The position numbers and the translations under genes were made by a program. From assembly GCA_015698045.1 (NCBI GenBank), contig BLAL01000006.1, forward strand, positions 868,001 through 932,000: a stretch of DNA of 64,000 nucleotides, given 5' to 3'. Positions 22,263 to 33,479 of the stretch are shown piece after piece (the stretch's first letter is position 1; every line of letters begins with the position of its first letter). This DNA is from Rhizophagus clarus (lineage: Eukaryota > Glomeromycota > Glomeromycetes > Glomerales > Glomeraceae). Under the pieces are notes generated by a model that made no database searches, was not told where the DNA came from, and saw only the letters and a program-made list of their open reading frames with translations.

Positions 22263-25200
22263 ATGACAAGAAGTGACAAAAAAAATCAAACTTGTGAACG
22301 ATGTGGAAAAGAGTGTGCAAATCCTAATAAACTTCGTGAGCATTTAAATAGAAAGTTTAAATGCAAACCAATACCTATTCAAACCCCCATTCCACAGGTC
22401 AAAAACCAAGGGGGTGCTCCAGTAGTTCATGTCTGAGGAAAGGATCGAAGAAGAGAGAAATCTGAGCCTATTCAAGCTCCCATTCCGCAAGACAAAAATC
22501 AAGAGAATGATCCCAAAACAGGTTTCAGCCAATCAATCCAAGCAAATAAAGAAGAGCAGGCAGGATCTAGAGAGGTCACTCAAGATAAGTTTATTGATAG
22601 GCATGCAAGAAAGCCTAGAGAGCATATGAAAACATGGGGTGCCAGATTGCGCCGAAGTTGGTTTGAAGTTACTGGCGAAGAACTTGATTTGCCACTAAAC
22701 TTAAAAGAATGTCAGCGACTACATCATGAACTATTACAAGCTGATGATGAGGCTTTCGAGGAAAATATTCCTCAAGAGGCAGGACCTAGCGAAGTTGAGC
22801 AACAAGACGCTCAAGAGTAAGATGCAATCCCAAAGGAACCTACTCAGAAGGATATTATCTTTAAAGAATGTCCAGTTGGAAGGGATCGAGAAAGACCGCA
22901 TAGAAATCGTTCTTTAATAAGCAAATGGGTGGGCAAAATTCCCCATCCAGATGACAATCCAACATATACTTTTATTTAACAAATAGCTAAGCCAGAAGAA
23001 TATAAAAAATTACCATACATGCCTCAACTTATAGGATTAATTCGTCCAAAAATAAAGGAAGTTCTTCAAACAGAGCTTCATAAAAAAGATCAAATAAAAT
23101 CAGCATTGTGCCAATATTCAATTGCTAAAAAAAAGCCAGATGATATAAGCGAACCAGCAGAAGTAGAGAAATATCATAGCCCTATAAAAAATATGTGTCC
23201 GGATAATGTCCAGAAAATGTCCGGAATAATTGTCTAAATAATTGTCTGGAAATTCTGGACACTGTGTGTCCAGAAACTGTTCCGAAAACACTGCATTTTC
23301 GGAATATTAGAAAATTGTCCTGAAATTGTCCAGAAATGTATTTTCGTAAAATTTTGCCATAAAAGATGATCAATGGATAGATGGTCATCATTATTCCTTA
23401 ACCCAAAATTTTTATATCATAAATATATAGTATTTTTGCCTGCTCTGCAATTTTAATTAATACGACAGAAAAGATTTTGAATGTCAGTTTTGTGATTTTT
23501 GCATTTTTTTACAAAATTAATTTATTCTTTTTTGGAAATAGTATCCAGAATTTGTCCTGAACTTTTCATGTCTGGAATTTGTCTATCTGGTTTTTTTACT
23601 ATGTCCAGAATTTGTCCAGGTTTAACTGTCCAGAATTTGTCCAAAATTTTATACCGAACAAATACTGGACGAATTCTGGACAAAGTTAGGACATGTCAAA
23701 ATTTTAAGTATCAGAAGTGTGTCAGACATGTACCAAAAAAGTGGACATTTTCCGGACACAACAGATTTATTCTGGACATTTTCCAGACATTTTTGATAAT
23801 ATTTTCCGGACATTTATTTTTTATAGGGTAGAGGAGATATGTGAGCAATTCTTTTAGAAGAGGATATAGAAGAGCACATAATCAAAACTATTGGGAAAAT
23901 AGATGTGCAAATTGAGGGAACATTAAAGAAAGGATCTCGTTATATTCTCAAACGAATTCTTGAAATATCTATTGAGACATATACACTTCGTAGAGCCCTT
24001 GGAGGGTCTTACATCCCTACTCCCAAGAAATTAGCTAATACAAAGAGTACAATCAATCCAGATAATCAAGGTCTCATTAATCCAGAAACAAATAGGCCTT
24101 CAGAAAGATGTCTTCAAAGTGCATTGGGTGCATATTTTGCTCATCAGGATGGACATACAGATCATCTAGAACAAATCTTTCGAGCTAAGAAATACAAGCC
24201 CTATTTAGATATTGTTAAGTTAGATGGTATCCCAATGCCAACTCCCATCTGTTCATGTATATTTGATAAAATTGAGAAGATGAATCCAGATATCTCCATC
24301 AGTGTCTGGGGATGGAATGAAGAATTGGCCACCCCAAAAGCTGTAATAGCTAGTAAAAACTTTAAAAGAAAACATAAAATTTGATTATTGGCTCTTACAG
24401 ATATTATCAAATCTGAGGATGAAGATAAATACGGGCAAAAGAACCACTTTCTCTGGATCAAAAATCATAGCAAATTAATATATGGGGATACAGCGCATAA
24501 AGAAAAGAAGTATCTATGTAATGGATGCTTTCAAAGCTGGACCTCTGAAAAAACTCTAGAACGACATTTAGAATGGTGTCCAGGATTACATGAAAATGCA
24601 CCCCAGAGAGTTGCAATGTCAGTAAAAGGGGTTAATGATTTTGAGAGGTTCAAAAACTATGGTAGGATGATCAATGCCCCATGTGTCATCATAGCTGATT
24701 TCGAGGCCGACAACAAGAAGTGTGATGAAGCATATGGAGGAAGCATGCAAAAACTAGCTGAACAGAAGGCTAATAGTTTCTGCTACCTGGTTCACTGGAT
24801 TGACACTGGAGATGTATGGGTTCCATTCCTATACAGAGGAGAAAATGCCACCCAAGAATTTGTTCAAAGAATTGATCAGGAATTGGTCAAAATCAATGGG
24901 GTCCTAGCTATCAAGCATGAGAGAATTGAGACTGAGGAAGACAAGAAAAGATTTGCTGAAGCTATTAGCTGTTGGATTTGCAAAGGTAAGTTCGATATAG
25001 ATACAAATGAAATAGAGCGCTTAGAAGATAAAATAACCTATCTTAAAGAGAAGCTAAAAAACTTTAAAAAAGAGTCAGCAGAATATAATGCCATCCAAAC
25101 AACTATTGATAAGGCAACTAAAGCTATTGATAGCGAAAAAGCTAAGACTAATAAGGTTTGGGATCATTGCCATATCACAGGTAAGTTTTGTGGATCAGCT

Positions 25201-27427
25201 CATAGGGATTGCAATCTCAAACTCCAGATTCAAGCTTGGAAGACCCCAATCCCAGTTATCTTCCACAATTTCTGGGGTTATGATTCTCACTTGGTTTGTG
25301 AATCTGTTGGACGATCAGCTAATACTCTTCATATCCAAGTCATAGCTGAAACATTTGAGCGATATAAGGCTATGAAAGTAGGTTAGCTCAAATATATCGA
25401 TAGCCAGCAGTTCATGAACAATAGCTTGGCGAATCTCACAAAAAACTTGGGCGATAACCACCCCATTACTAGCCAGCACTTTAAAGGCTTTACTTCTAGC
25501 CAAATTTCCCTAGCAACTCATAAGAGAATATATTGTTATGACTATATTGATTCACAAGATAGATTCTTGGAGACTGAACTCCCACCAATTCACGAATTTA
25601 CTTCAATCCTAAAAGGGAAGATCTCACAGGAAGACTACCACCATGCACAAAAAATATGGAAAACATATGACTGTAAAAATCTAGGTGAGTACCATGATCT
25701 TTATCTTAAAATTGACGTACTCTCTCTTGCAGATGTCTGGACCCAATTCTGAAAGACATGCATAAAATATTATGAGTTTGATCCCAGCCACTATGTCTCT
25801 GCCCCATCCTTATCCTGGAATGCGATGCTCAAGAAAACTGGGGTTAAGATCGAGCTATTTACAGATATGTCTATGCATGACTTTATCAAGAAAGCCAAGA
25901 ATGGTGGTATATCTAAGGCTTGTAAGCGATATTTCAAAGCCAATAATCCCAAGATGGGTCAGGCATTCAACCTATCCAAACCTACATCATGGATATCATA
26001 TGTAGATGCAAACAATCTTTATGGCTGGGCTATAAGCCAGTTCTTACCTATTGGAAATTATCAATGGGAGGCTAGCCGGGAATACCTTCTAAAAAACTCT
26101 GCTATGCAAAAGAAATATCTCAAAAAAATTCTTAAGACTAAAGCAAATGCCCCACGCGGATATTTCTTAAATATTAAGTCTCACTTTCCTCTCAAGACCC
26201 ATGATTATTTGAGAGACTTACCTCCAGCTGTAGAGAATGTCGCAGTAGGAAAGGATTGGCTTAGCCCATATAATGAGGAGCTTGTAAATAACTTGGATGG
26301 AGCACACTTCTCTAAGACGGAAAAGTTAGTTCCCCATCTTGGTCCGAGAAAGGATTATGTTATCCATTACCTAGAGCTCCAATACTATGTAAAATTAGGC
26401 ATGGTTGTAGACGAAGTTTCAGAGATCCTTTCTTTTGACCAAACTAACTGGCTCGCCCCATATATTGCATTTAATACTGAGAAACGACAAGGGCTAAGAA
26501 TACCTTCGAAAAAGACTTCTTCAAGCTTATGAATAACTCAGTATATGGTAAGACTATGGAGAATGTTCGCAAATACCAGGATGTCAAGCTCATGAAAATG
26601 AATAATGAGCGAGATGAAAAGGCCTTCTTGAAGAAAGTCAGTAGCCCGAGATTCAAGTATGGACATCTGCTTGGAGATACACTGGTAGGAGCACATATGG
26701 GAAAGGCTAGTGTGACTCTCAATAAACCCATCATTGTTGGGGCATCTGTCTTGGGTCTTAGCAAGCTCCATATGTATCAATTCTGGTATGGATATGTAAA
26801 GGAGAGATATGGTGATAATGCCCAGCTTGGTTATATGGATACAGATTTCTTTATATTCCAAGTCGAGACTGAAGATATCTATAAAGATATGGAGAGCATC
26901 CAGATCTCTTCGATCTCAATGACACTAAAACTATTGGGCTTTTCAAGGATGAGACTCCAGGTAATGTGATCACAGAATCTTTTCACATTCGAGCCAAGTC
27001 TTACCATTATGTCTTAGCCGATAAGTCTACAAGGTCTAAGCATAAGGGGGTTAGTAAGAAAGGTATGGAAGAAATGGCAGAGAACACATATCCCAAAAGT
27101 AAATCTCCATTAACTCAAGTATATCGTGATTGTTTATTCCAGAAAAAGGTATTCTATGCCAAGAATGTTGGTTTCTGATCAAAGGACCACATATTATCTC
27201 TGGTCGAGTCTGAGAAAAAAGCACTCTGTCCCATAAATACTAAGCGCTGGATCCTATCAGATGGAATAACTACTTTACCATATTTCTATTGGCGCAATAT
27301 GGTATATAAGTATATGGTAAAAGCTGATATTCCTCATGAACAGGCCGAAAAAAGAGCTATGAGGGTCAAGCTCTCAGAGAAATATCTAAACGAATGTGTG
27401 TCTCACATATCTAGCCTTCAGGCATAA
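22263..27427 (+). pseudogene. Protein-primed-type family-B DNA polymerase region (fossil)
   Basis: The region opens with a C2H2-like zinc finger (TCERCGKECANPNKLREHLN, from 22,263). Recognisable parts follow in normal family order: exonuclease motif ADFEAD near 24,695; an HNH/endonuclease-VII-like zinc site WDHCHITGKFCGSAHRDC near 25,160-25,215, which is common in Polinton and related viral polymerases; HNFWGYDSH (exo II) near 25,265; palm motif A DANNLYGWA near 26,005; motif B MNNSVYGKTMENV near 26,530; and motif C YMDTDFF near 26,835. The enzyme family copies linear genomes by protein priming. It is broken at several points and interrupted by a 649 bp MITE. A short charged plus-strand frame follows at about 27,525-27,750. 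Confidence 0.75.
23180..23828. mobile_element. 649 bp MITE inserted in the polymerase region
   Basis: The ends are inverse copies: CCCTATAAAAAATATGTGTC on the left and a right end reading GGACATTTATTTTTTATAGG plus G. Both sides carry TAG (23,177-23,179 and 23,829-23,831), so the target duplication is 3 bp. The interior is packed with TGTCCAGAA/TTCTGGACA words in both orientations, at least fifteen by eye, which look like many transposase-binding subterminal repeats. It has no coding capacity. The 3 bp duplication would fit PIF/Harbinger or CACTA relatives; the superfamily is undetermined. Confidence 0.8.
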
Positions 27428-28155
27428 GCTAGATAGTGATGTATAGTCAGATCACATACATTATTATATTATTTTTTCTTCCCATTAATTAGACTAACTT
27501 CCGCAGTACTGAAGGTAAGAATGAAAAGCGAGCGCCAAACCGAAAGGATCCCAGAGGGACCAAGTGAAAAAGATTTATCCAATAATTTACCTAGCGATCT
27601 GGAGGAGCTAACCAAAGTATTTGAGAAAAAATAGGAGGGACTAGAAAACCTTGTAAAATTGTTTAAAAGCGATGTGAGTAAAATGTTTGATATTTCCGAT
27701 TCCAGTTTTCCAAGCAGTTCGATTAATGCTAGTCCGGAGAAATGATCATCATCTCGGAAGAATTGCTGAGCCATGCACTGTGCCTTCGGCCAAATTGTGC
27801 GACAAAATAAATTTTTTCTCCAAACAAACATGAGAAAAAATGTGAAAGAAGGTCTAGTTGCAATACAGGGCCTACCATATAAGTAAATAATAACGTTAAA
27901 ACCATATATTATGGAGGGCTGAGGGAGTCACAATTTCGAGATCGTCAGGCGTAAGCCAACTATATATCTTGCAAAGTAGATCTCCATGTAAAAAGGTATG
28001 ATAATTTCATTTCCATGTGCTTTTATAGAACTCTTGGCATTAGACGACAATGTTAATCATATACCTGCTGGCTTTTTATTATTCCACGAGCCCAGAAACA
28101 AATATAAAGTGCGAAAATACAGGTAAAAGTTGAGTCAACCTTCCCGCATAAAATT

Positions 28156-28521
28156 ATGGTACGTATATGTTAAAAGACGTGCTTTCATGTGAGCAAAGCT
28201 TTTCCTCACTATAAACATTGTATTTAGGAAAGCACAAACGAAATCACTCTTAACTGTATTATTGTTCCTATTGGTCCACTTCATGGTCTTCAACTCGGTG
28301 AAGTTACCCCAGTCGTTACAGTTAACAAGAATCAAACAGTTAGCGTACTTGAAGTCGCAATTCAAAACACATTGCGAGCACCATTTAATAGTGTTCGCTT
28401 AAAACTTTTTCGAACTCCTGATGAGATGCGTATGCAACCGCAAGACTTGGTTTCCTCTTTTTTTAATACACAACATCGATTAAAGCATTATTATATCGTT
28501 GTTCATCCGTTGCAATCATAA
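28156..28521 (+). CDS. Crinkler-type ubiquitin-like header protein carried inside the element
   Basis: The ATG at 28,156 is followed directly by an intron (28,159-28,227, GTACGT..TTTAG). Exon 2 (28,228-28,521) then encodes ESTNEITLNCIIVPIGPLHG through VSVLEVAIQNTLRAPFNSVR, LKLFRTPDEM and LKHYYIVVHPLQS, about 98 residues. The pattern of an initial ITLNC strand, a central helix, an LKLFR/LKLWK strand and a final IxIxV strand matches the ubiquitin-like N-terminal domain of fungal and oomycete Crinklers. No C-terminal effector domain follows. The frame is open, less A+T-rich than its surroundings, and on the same strand as the polymerase. It is probably host-derived cargo. The alternative is an ancient host fragment trapped by insertion. 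Confidence 0.5.
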
Positions 28522-28663
28522 TTTTGTATCGTGTAGTGCGATAGGCCTAGACGTTATGTATCACGGGCAAAGTCCCAAACATTTGTATTTATTTTTGTAT
28601 AATATATTAAAAAAAATTTTTCTTGGCAAATGGAATCTCATTCAAGAATTTCAAAATGCTATA

Positions 28664-28890
28664 TTATACCAAAAATAGCCAAATAGGCACTGTATTTTTT
28701 TCCTGATTGCTGTCTGAACATTGTTTGATCTGTGATGAAACACTGTCTGAAACACTGTCAGAACACTGTCCGATCTGTGATGAAACACTATCTGAACACT
28801 TAACTGTTTTATAATGCTGTTTTAACCTACAGGGAAAACAGAATTCTTTACTACAATGCATGCATGTACGGTCTGCTAGTTTTTTTTTAC
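28664..28890 (-). CDS. Small C2H2-like zinc-finger frame in the Polinton-like element
   Basis: On the minus strand the sequence reads CMHCSKEFCFPCRLKQHYKT then VKC, a C-x2-C..H..C finger resembling the one that opens the polymerase region. It is followed by a Ser/Asp/Gln repeat (SDSVSSQIGQC and related units). It may be the tail of the protease-like reading unit upstream or a separate small gene. Function unknown. Confidence 0.35.
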
Positions 28891-29390
28891 AGGTTCTGGC
28901 TTTTTTCCTACAGTAAAAACATTACGCTGAGATTTGTGAACAGATAGGGGGATGGTAATAGTCTTTCCATTTTGAGTTGCCTTGAATTCCCTCTTTACTA
29001 AGGGTTCCCACCCTGCACGATACTGCCATTGAGTTCCAAGAATAAATAGGGATAGTTCTTTTCCATTATCATCATATTCTGTAGGAACGACAGAGAATTC
29101 ATCTGAAATGGTGTCTCTATTTTCTCCATCCTTAATAGTTACAGGAACACTATTAAGTGTACCAAGAGAATGGGACTTACTTGTAACTCCATTAAGTCTA
29201 TGAATCTTTTTCTTATCTATTTTTAGACCCAAATGTTTTGCAACATTTTCTGAGACTATTGACGAGTCTGATCCACTATCAACCATTGCATATGGTATAG
29301 TCATGTTCCCCACCTTACAGGAGATGGTCGCAACATCATCAGCATCCTTTATTTGTAAAAAATTTATCTCTAAGGGCTTTGGCCAATATA
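28876..29390 (-). CDS. Retropepsin-like aspartic protease frame (fossil element part)
   Basis: Contains YAMVDSGSDSSIVSENVAKH, with the DSG active-site triad and following hydrophobic strand of retropepsin/DDI1-type proteases, and a later FSVVPTEYDD segment. Proteases of this kind cleave Gag-type polyproteins and work as dimers. It lies downstream of the Gag-like gene on the same strand, as expected for such a pair. Membership is a motif call; the second conserved hydrophobic-Gly motif is not certain. Confidence 0.5.
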
Positions 29391-29840
29391 TGTGACTATT
29401 TTTTTTTGAGCCGATGCATAAGCCTTAATAGCATGATCTAACCAAATGCTTTCTGGTATAACATAGCTAGAAGAAGCAGTATTAATTTCCTTAATTTTAG
29501 ATTCATTATTGGAAACTTGTAAAAGAGGCTTCTGCTCACTATTTACTGCCTGCAATAGTGGAAATAAGATGTCTTTGAATTTACTTGCAACAATTCTCCA
29601 TGCTGATTCCCTTCTTTTTACCGTATCATTTGGCATACTAGTATTCAAGCAATGGTCTTTTATTTTGGGAAATATCATATTAATAAATTTCGAAATTTCT
29701 ATAAGAATCTCTCTAGGACAATGAGGGACTAATGATGCTATTGAAGATTTTAAGGCTATTTGAAACATATAATTTGCAGCTGTGTCTATATTGCTAGTAT
29801 GAGTTTTGGAAGTAGGGGACTTCTTGGTACTCTTTTTCAT
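29370..29840 (-). CDS. 156-residue protein between Gag-like and protease-like frames
   Basis: Begins MKKSTKKSPTSKTHTSNIDT (basic, low complexity) and continues as a mostly helical segment with FQIALKSSIASLVPHCPREI and ESAWRIVASKFKDILFPLLQ. No family recognised. Its ATG overlaps the stop of the Gag-like frame as ATGA (29,837-29,840), which suggests coupled or reinitiated translation from one transcript. Confidence 0.45.
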   Translation of the reverse strand: MKKSTKKSPTSKTHTSNIDTAANYMFQIALKSSIASLVPHCPREILIEISKFINMIFPKIKDHCLNTSMPNDTVKRRESAWRIVASKFKDILFPLLQAVNSEQKPLLQVSNNESKIKEINTASSSYVIPESIWLDHAIKAYASAQKKIVTYIGQSP

Positions 29841-31906
29841 AGGTACTCCACTTCATACCACTTTTTTTTTACAGCATAGCAGTTTCGGGATTTATCAGCA
29901 TCAATATATTCATCATCTTCTTCTACTTCCTCTTCTTTAGAATCCTCTATATATTCTTCTATGTATTCTTCTTCAGAGTCTTCACGATCTTCTACTTCAT
30001 CCTGGTATACATAATTAACCTTCTTAGTCCGCTTGCCTTTGGGGCAATTAACCTTTGTATGACCAGCCTTTCCACATGCTGAACAATGTCGGGTTTGCTT
30101 TGCAGATGCTTTTGGTATTACCTTTCTAACAACTTTCTTTGTGGTATAAACACTTCTGGGTGTAAAAGGACTCTTTCTAACATGAGCTGTTTGACCTTCT
30201 AATCTCTTTTTAAGTTCTTCATAAATAAAATTTTCTAATGTTGCATCATCTGTTCCTATTCCTGTATATGCTAAATCTCTTGCTAGACGAATTTTAAAAT
30301 CATTTTTTTGTGGCTGAATAGGTGCTGTCTCTTGGGAACTAACTAATTGCTGAATAGGTACTTGCCCGTAAGGCATTCTGCTTGAACTTATAATCGGATT
30401 ACGTTCTAGCCATAAATTCTTTAGTTCTGTAAAGTATGCATCTATATTAGCAGGATTAGCGATTTTCATCCATGTATAGAAGTCACCCGATAAGTGATTT
30501 TTTAGAAATGATAGAGTCGTTGCATCATTATTTGCCACACCTAACAATAATGGCCAAATTCTTTTTTCATATGTATCAGGGCTGTCTGTTGGTAAAAATC
30601 TTTCTTGGGATAATCTTTGAATTGCTAATTGCTGGGTACCTATTGTTTCACGCTGATATTTTGCATTCATCCATACTCCTAGAGTGGCTGGAGAATTTAT
30701 AGCAGGGTTTCCAGCTGTATATGGATCATTATTCGAAACTGGTAAATACTTCCCACCTAGCTTAGTTTTTAAAAGACCAAATTTAATTGCATCATTAAAG
30801 TCTCCTGCATTGGCATTTTCAAGAGCGGTCATATTTGGCTCTAAATGCGATATAGAATTCCAAATTCTATCCAAGTATTCATTAGGAGGTTCCTGTCCAG
30901 TAAATGGATCAAGTTTAGCAAAAATAATTCCTATTGAGTCATATAATGGTTGCCGTCTAGCTTCTGCCATGTTTCCTAAGAGCGAATTGTTTTGTAAATT
31001 CAAAATAATTTGTCGTGAATTTAATTCCCTACCCTTCCATTTTTGGTATCTATTAAATACAAATGCCCGATTGAATTCTGCTAAGTCTGCCTCAGCTTTG
31101 TGTCTCTGATTTATTAGCTGAAGGATGGCTTTTTCTCCTACTAGTACATTTATTCGGTTTTGCTTTCTTAAGGCTATTCTTTGGCCATTAGTTTGCCTAT
31201 CCTGAGCTATTTGCCACCAACGTTGACGCTCATTTGCCTCATTATTATATGCTAAAGTTAACAACTGAGTTCTTCGAAGACATTCATTTCTAACATTTGC
31301 CATATCATTCATAAGGTTATTTATCTGATCATAGGTATTATTAAGCAGACCATGAGCAGTAATAAGCTGACCTTGTAAGTTAATAGCGTCTTGAGCATGT
31401 CTTTGCATAAGTTTACGAGCAGTTGTTAATGAGATTCGTATTCCATTTAGTGTATTTTTGGGGTTAAATGATGTATCTCCATCAATATATGCTTCCACCC
31501 GATTTAGTGCTGTAGCGATATTTATTAAAATATCAGGTATTGCCATATTTTCTTGTTTTTCTTTAGAATGTTTATTACTAGATTTAGATAATTCTTGCAT
31601 ACGAGATTTAAGTTTATCTATTGTGTCTTCTAGCTGAATAATTCGATTATCTTGAATAACTAATGCCTCCTCTTTTAGCTCCAGGTGATCCTGACATTTT
31701 TTAAGTTCACCTAGAATAACCTTACATTTATCCTTTAGCTGATTAACCTCTTCATCATAAGATTGTAGATTCTTTTCAAGATGAGAAATATATCGCTCAC
31801 AGGCTTTAATTTCCTCTTCAAGTTTGCGGATTTTCTTTTGTACTAACTTTATCCCTAAATCAAAGTTGCTGTTTAGTTGTTCAAGATATGTCTGATCAAC
31901 TCCCAT
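29837..31906 (-). CDS. Gag-like protein with coiled coil and CCHC zinc knuckle
   Basis: An open 689-residue frame. Residues about 15-110 form a coiled coil with many Glu/Lys/Leu heptads. A Gag-like central region (about 320-530) includes FTGQEPPNEYLDRIWNSISH, LENANAGDFNDAIKFGLLKT and LKNHLSGDFYTWMKIANPAN. A classic retroviral zinc knuckle, CSACGKAGHTKVNC (C-x2-C-x4-H-x4-C), lies near 620, and the C-terminus is very acidic. Gag-type proteins assemble around nucleic acid. This protein type is one I associate with multi-copy Rhizophagus sequences. Its start lies 19 bp inside the integrase start on the other strand. Confidence 0.6.
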   Translation of the reverse strand: MGVDQTYLEQLNSNFDLGIKLVQKKIRKLEEEIKACERYISHLEKNLQSYDEEVNQLKDKCKVILGELKKCQDHLELKEEALVIQDNRIIQLEDTIDKLKSRMQELSKSSNKHSKEKQENMAIPDILINIATALNRVEAYIDGDTSFNPKNTLNGIRISLTTARKLMQRHAQDAINLQGQLITAHGLLNNTYDQINNLMNDMANVRNECLRRTQLLTLAYNNEANERQRWWQIAQDRQTNGQRIALRKQNRINVLVGEKAILQLINQRHKAEADLAEFNRAFVFNRYQKWKGRELNSRQIILNLQNNSLLGNMAEARRQPLYDSIGIIFAKLDPFTGQEPPNEYLDRIWNSISHLEPNMTALENANAGDFNDAIKFGLLKTKLGGKYLPVSNNDPYTAGNPAINSPATLGVWMNAKYQRETIGTQQLAIQRLSQERFLPTDSPDTYEKRIWPLLLGVANNDATTLSFLKNHLSGDFYTWMKIANPANIDAYFTELKNLWLERNPIISSSRMPYGQVPIQQLVSSQETAPIQPQKNDFKIRLARDLAYTGIGTDDATLENFIYEELKKRLEGQTAHVRKSPFTPRSVYTTKKVVRKVIPKASAKQTRHCSACGKAGHTKVNCPKGKRTKKVNYVYQDEVEDREDSEEEYIEEYIEDSKEEEVEEDDEYIDADKSRNCYAVKKKWYEVEYL

Positions 31907-33024
31907 TATTACCTATTATTTCTATAGATTCTGGTGAGGCTCAAAATCTTGATATTTCTATTGCTTTGAAAAAGATTTATTATCAGCCTATTGGTTATTA
32001 TCGAAATGCTAAAAAATTACATGAAGCTTCTCTGAAAGCTGGGTATGATTTTAGTTTAGACGAAGTAAAGGACTGGCTTGAGAGACAAGCTATACACCAA
32101 ATACATAAGCCTCGTCCTAAATATATTCCTTGTGCAAGTTTTTGCTCTGTTACTATCCCCAATGAAGTCCACCAGGCGGATGTTCTCTACATGCCTTATG
32201 ATAAAGTAGGTCGGATTACTTATCTTTTTTGCCTTAATATGGTTGATGTGGCTTCGAGATATAAAGCCTCTATCCCTATTGGTGCATATAGTGTTAAGGA
32301 TAGGCAGGGTATCTTAACTTCTGCTACTATTGCTCGATCATTTGAGAAAATCTATGATGATTCTGAATGTCCTTTGGTCTGGCCAAAATTATTAATTACT
32401 GATAGAGGATCAGAGTTTAAAGGTGATTGTGAGAAATTAATGAAAGAGCATGGCGTGAAAATTCAGAAGGCTAAATCTAAGCATACTATGGGTATTGTTG
32501 AAAGGTATAATCGCACCTTAGTTGAAAAGTTATTTCCTTCCCAGGATGCTTCTGATCTCTTGACTTTGGATAGATGATCCAGGGCTTGGGTAAAGAATTT
32601 GCCGATGGTTGTTGAGAACATTAATAATTCTATCACACGTCAGCTTGGTATTTCTCCTGTTGATGCAATAAAGGAAAAAGAGGTTTTTGCTAAGCCTTCT
32701 TACCTTCGGGATGGTCCTATGGGCTTTGATGAAGAAAAGCTTTCTAGCGATGTATTAGTAAGATATTTGTTGTATCCTATTGATTTAGAGAATGGGAGGC
32801 GTCATACTGGTGACTTGAATTGGTCTCCACGTATTTATCATATCCGGGAATCTATGGTGCAAAAAAATCAGCCGGTCTTGTACTGGCTGGAAGAAGTCCT
32901 TTTTGGACTAACTGATAATGATGATTATGTAGTCAAACATCCTGAAAGATCTTTTGTGCGAGAAGAGTTAATGGTTATTCCCTTTGATACTGAATTGCCT
33001 CCCCAGTGGGTGCTCATGAATTAA
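31888..33024 (+). pseudogene. Retroviral-type integrase of the Polinton-like element (fossil)
   Basis: An rve-fold integrase. The catalytic acids appear in HQADVLYMP, LLITDRGSEFKGDC and GIVERYNRTLVEKLF, with about 32 residues between the second Asp and Glu. An N-terminal segment (SLDEVKDWLERQAIHQIHKP) looks like the usual helical zinc-binding-domain region, and a basic/aromatic C-terminal segment follows (LEEVLFGLTDNDDYVV). It would cut and join element ends at 6 bp staggered targets. The frame is broken, with about one break seen. Its ATG at 31,888 overlaps the divergent Gag-like start, so the true start may lie further in. Confidence 0.7.
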
Positions 33025-33028
33025 ATCT

Positions 33029-33412
33029 TTAAAGTGATAATAAGAAGTCTTCTATCTCTTCATCAACTTGTTTATCGGTAATGAAATGATCCTTAGCTAA
33101 TTTATAGTATAATTTATATAGTTCCATGATTGCATTAAGAATCTTTGGATCTCGCCCATAGAATTCTTTATATTCATCTTTGACTTTATGATATTTAGAT
33201 TCATTAGGGAATATGGTTATGGCTAGTTTGAGAACATATTCTTGGGGATCTTCTGCCTGACGTAATTTTTTGATTCGCTCTTTATATGATTGCATAAATT
33301 TACCATCTTTTGACCTTCTATAGTAGATGCCTGCCTTGACTACATTTATTAATGCCTGTTCAATTTCTTGATATGTAGGCTTGGTATCAGTTAATTGAAT
33401 TTGTATACTCAT
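33029..33412 (-). CDS. 127-residue helical protein of unknown function
   Basis: Open frame facing the integrase tail to tail, with only a few bases between them. It is charged and helical (YYRRSKDGKFMQSYKERIKK, FYGRDPKILNAIMELYKLYY), with no signal peptide or membrane segment. Its position beside the terminal repeat and its intact frame suggest a real element gene. No family recognised. Confidence 0.45.
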   Translation of the reverse strand: MSIQIQLTDTKPTYQEIEQALINVVKAGIYYRRSKDGKFMQSYKERIKKLRQAEDPQEYVLKLAITIFPNESKYHKVKDEYKEFYGRDPKILNAIMELYKLYYKLAKDHFITDKQVDEEIEDFLLSL

Positions 33413-33479
33413 TGTGTATAAAGTTTTTTATATATTACCATTACAGATTTTTCTCTTTAATTAATTATTTCCCTATATA

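Noticed and set aside
22429-22917. Several short frames at the start of the polymerase region as independent genes
   Set aside because: They overlap in different frames within one decayed region and show no separate start signals; treated as part of the polymerase fossil.
27469-27831. 120-residue minus-strand frame after the polymerase
   Set aside because: The plus strand of the same stretch has better coding character (charged helical peptide), so the minus frame is a shadow.
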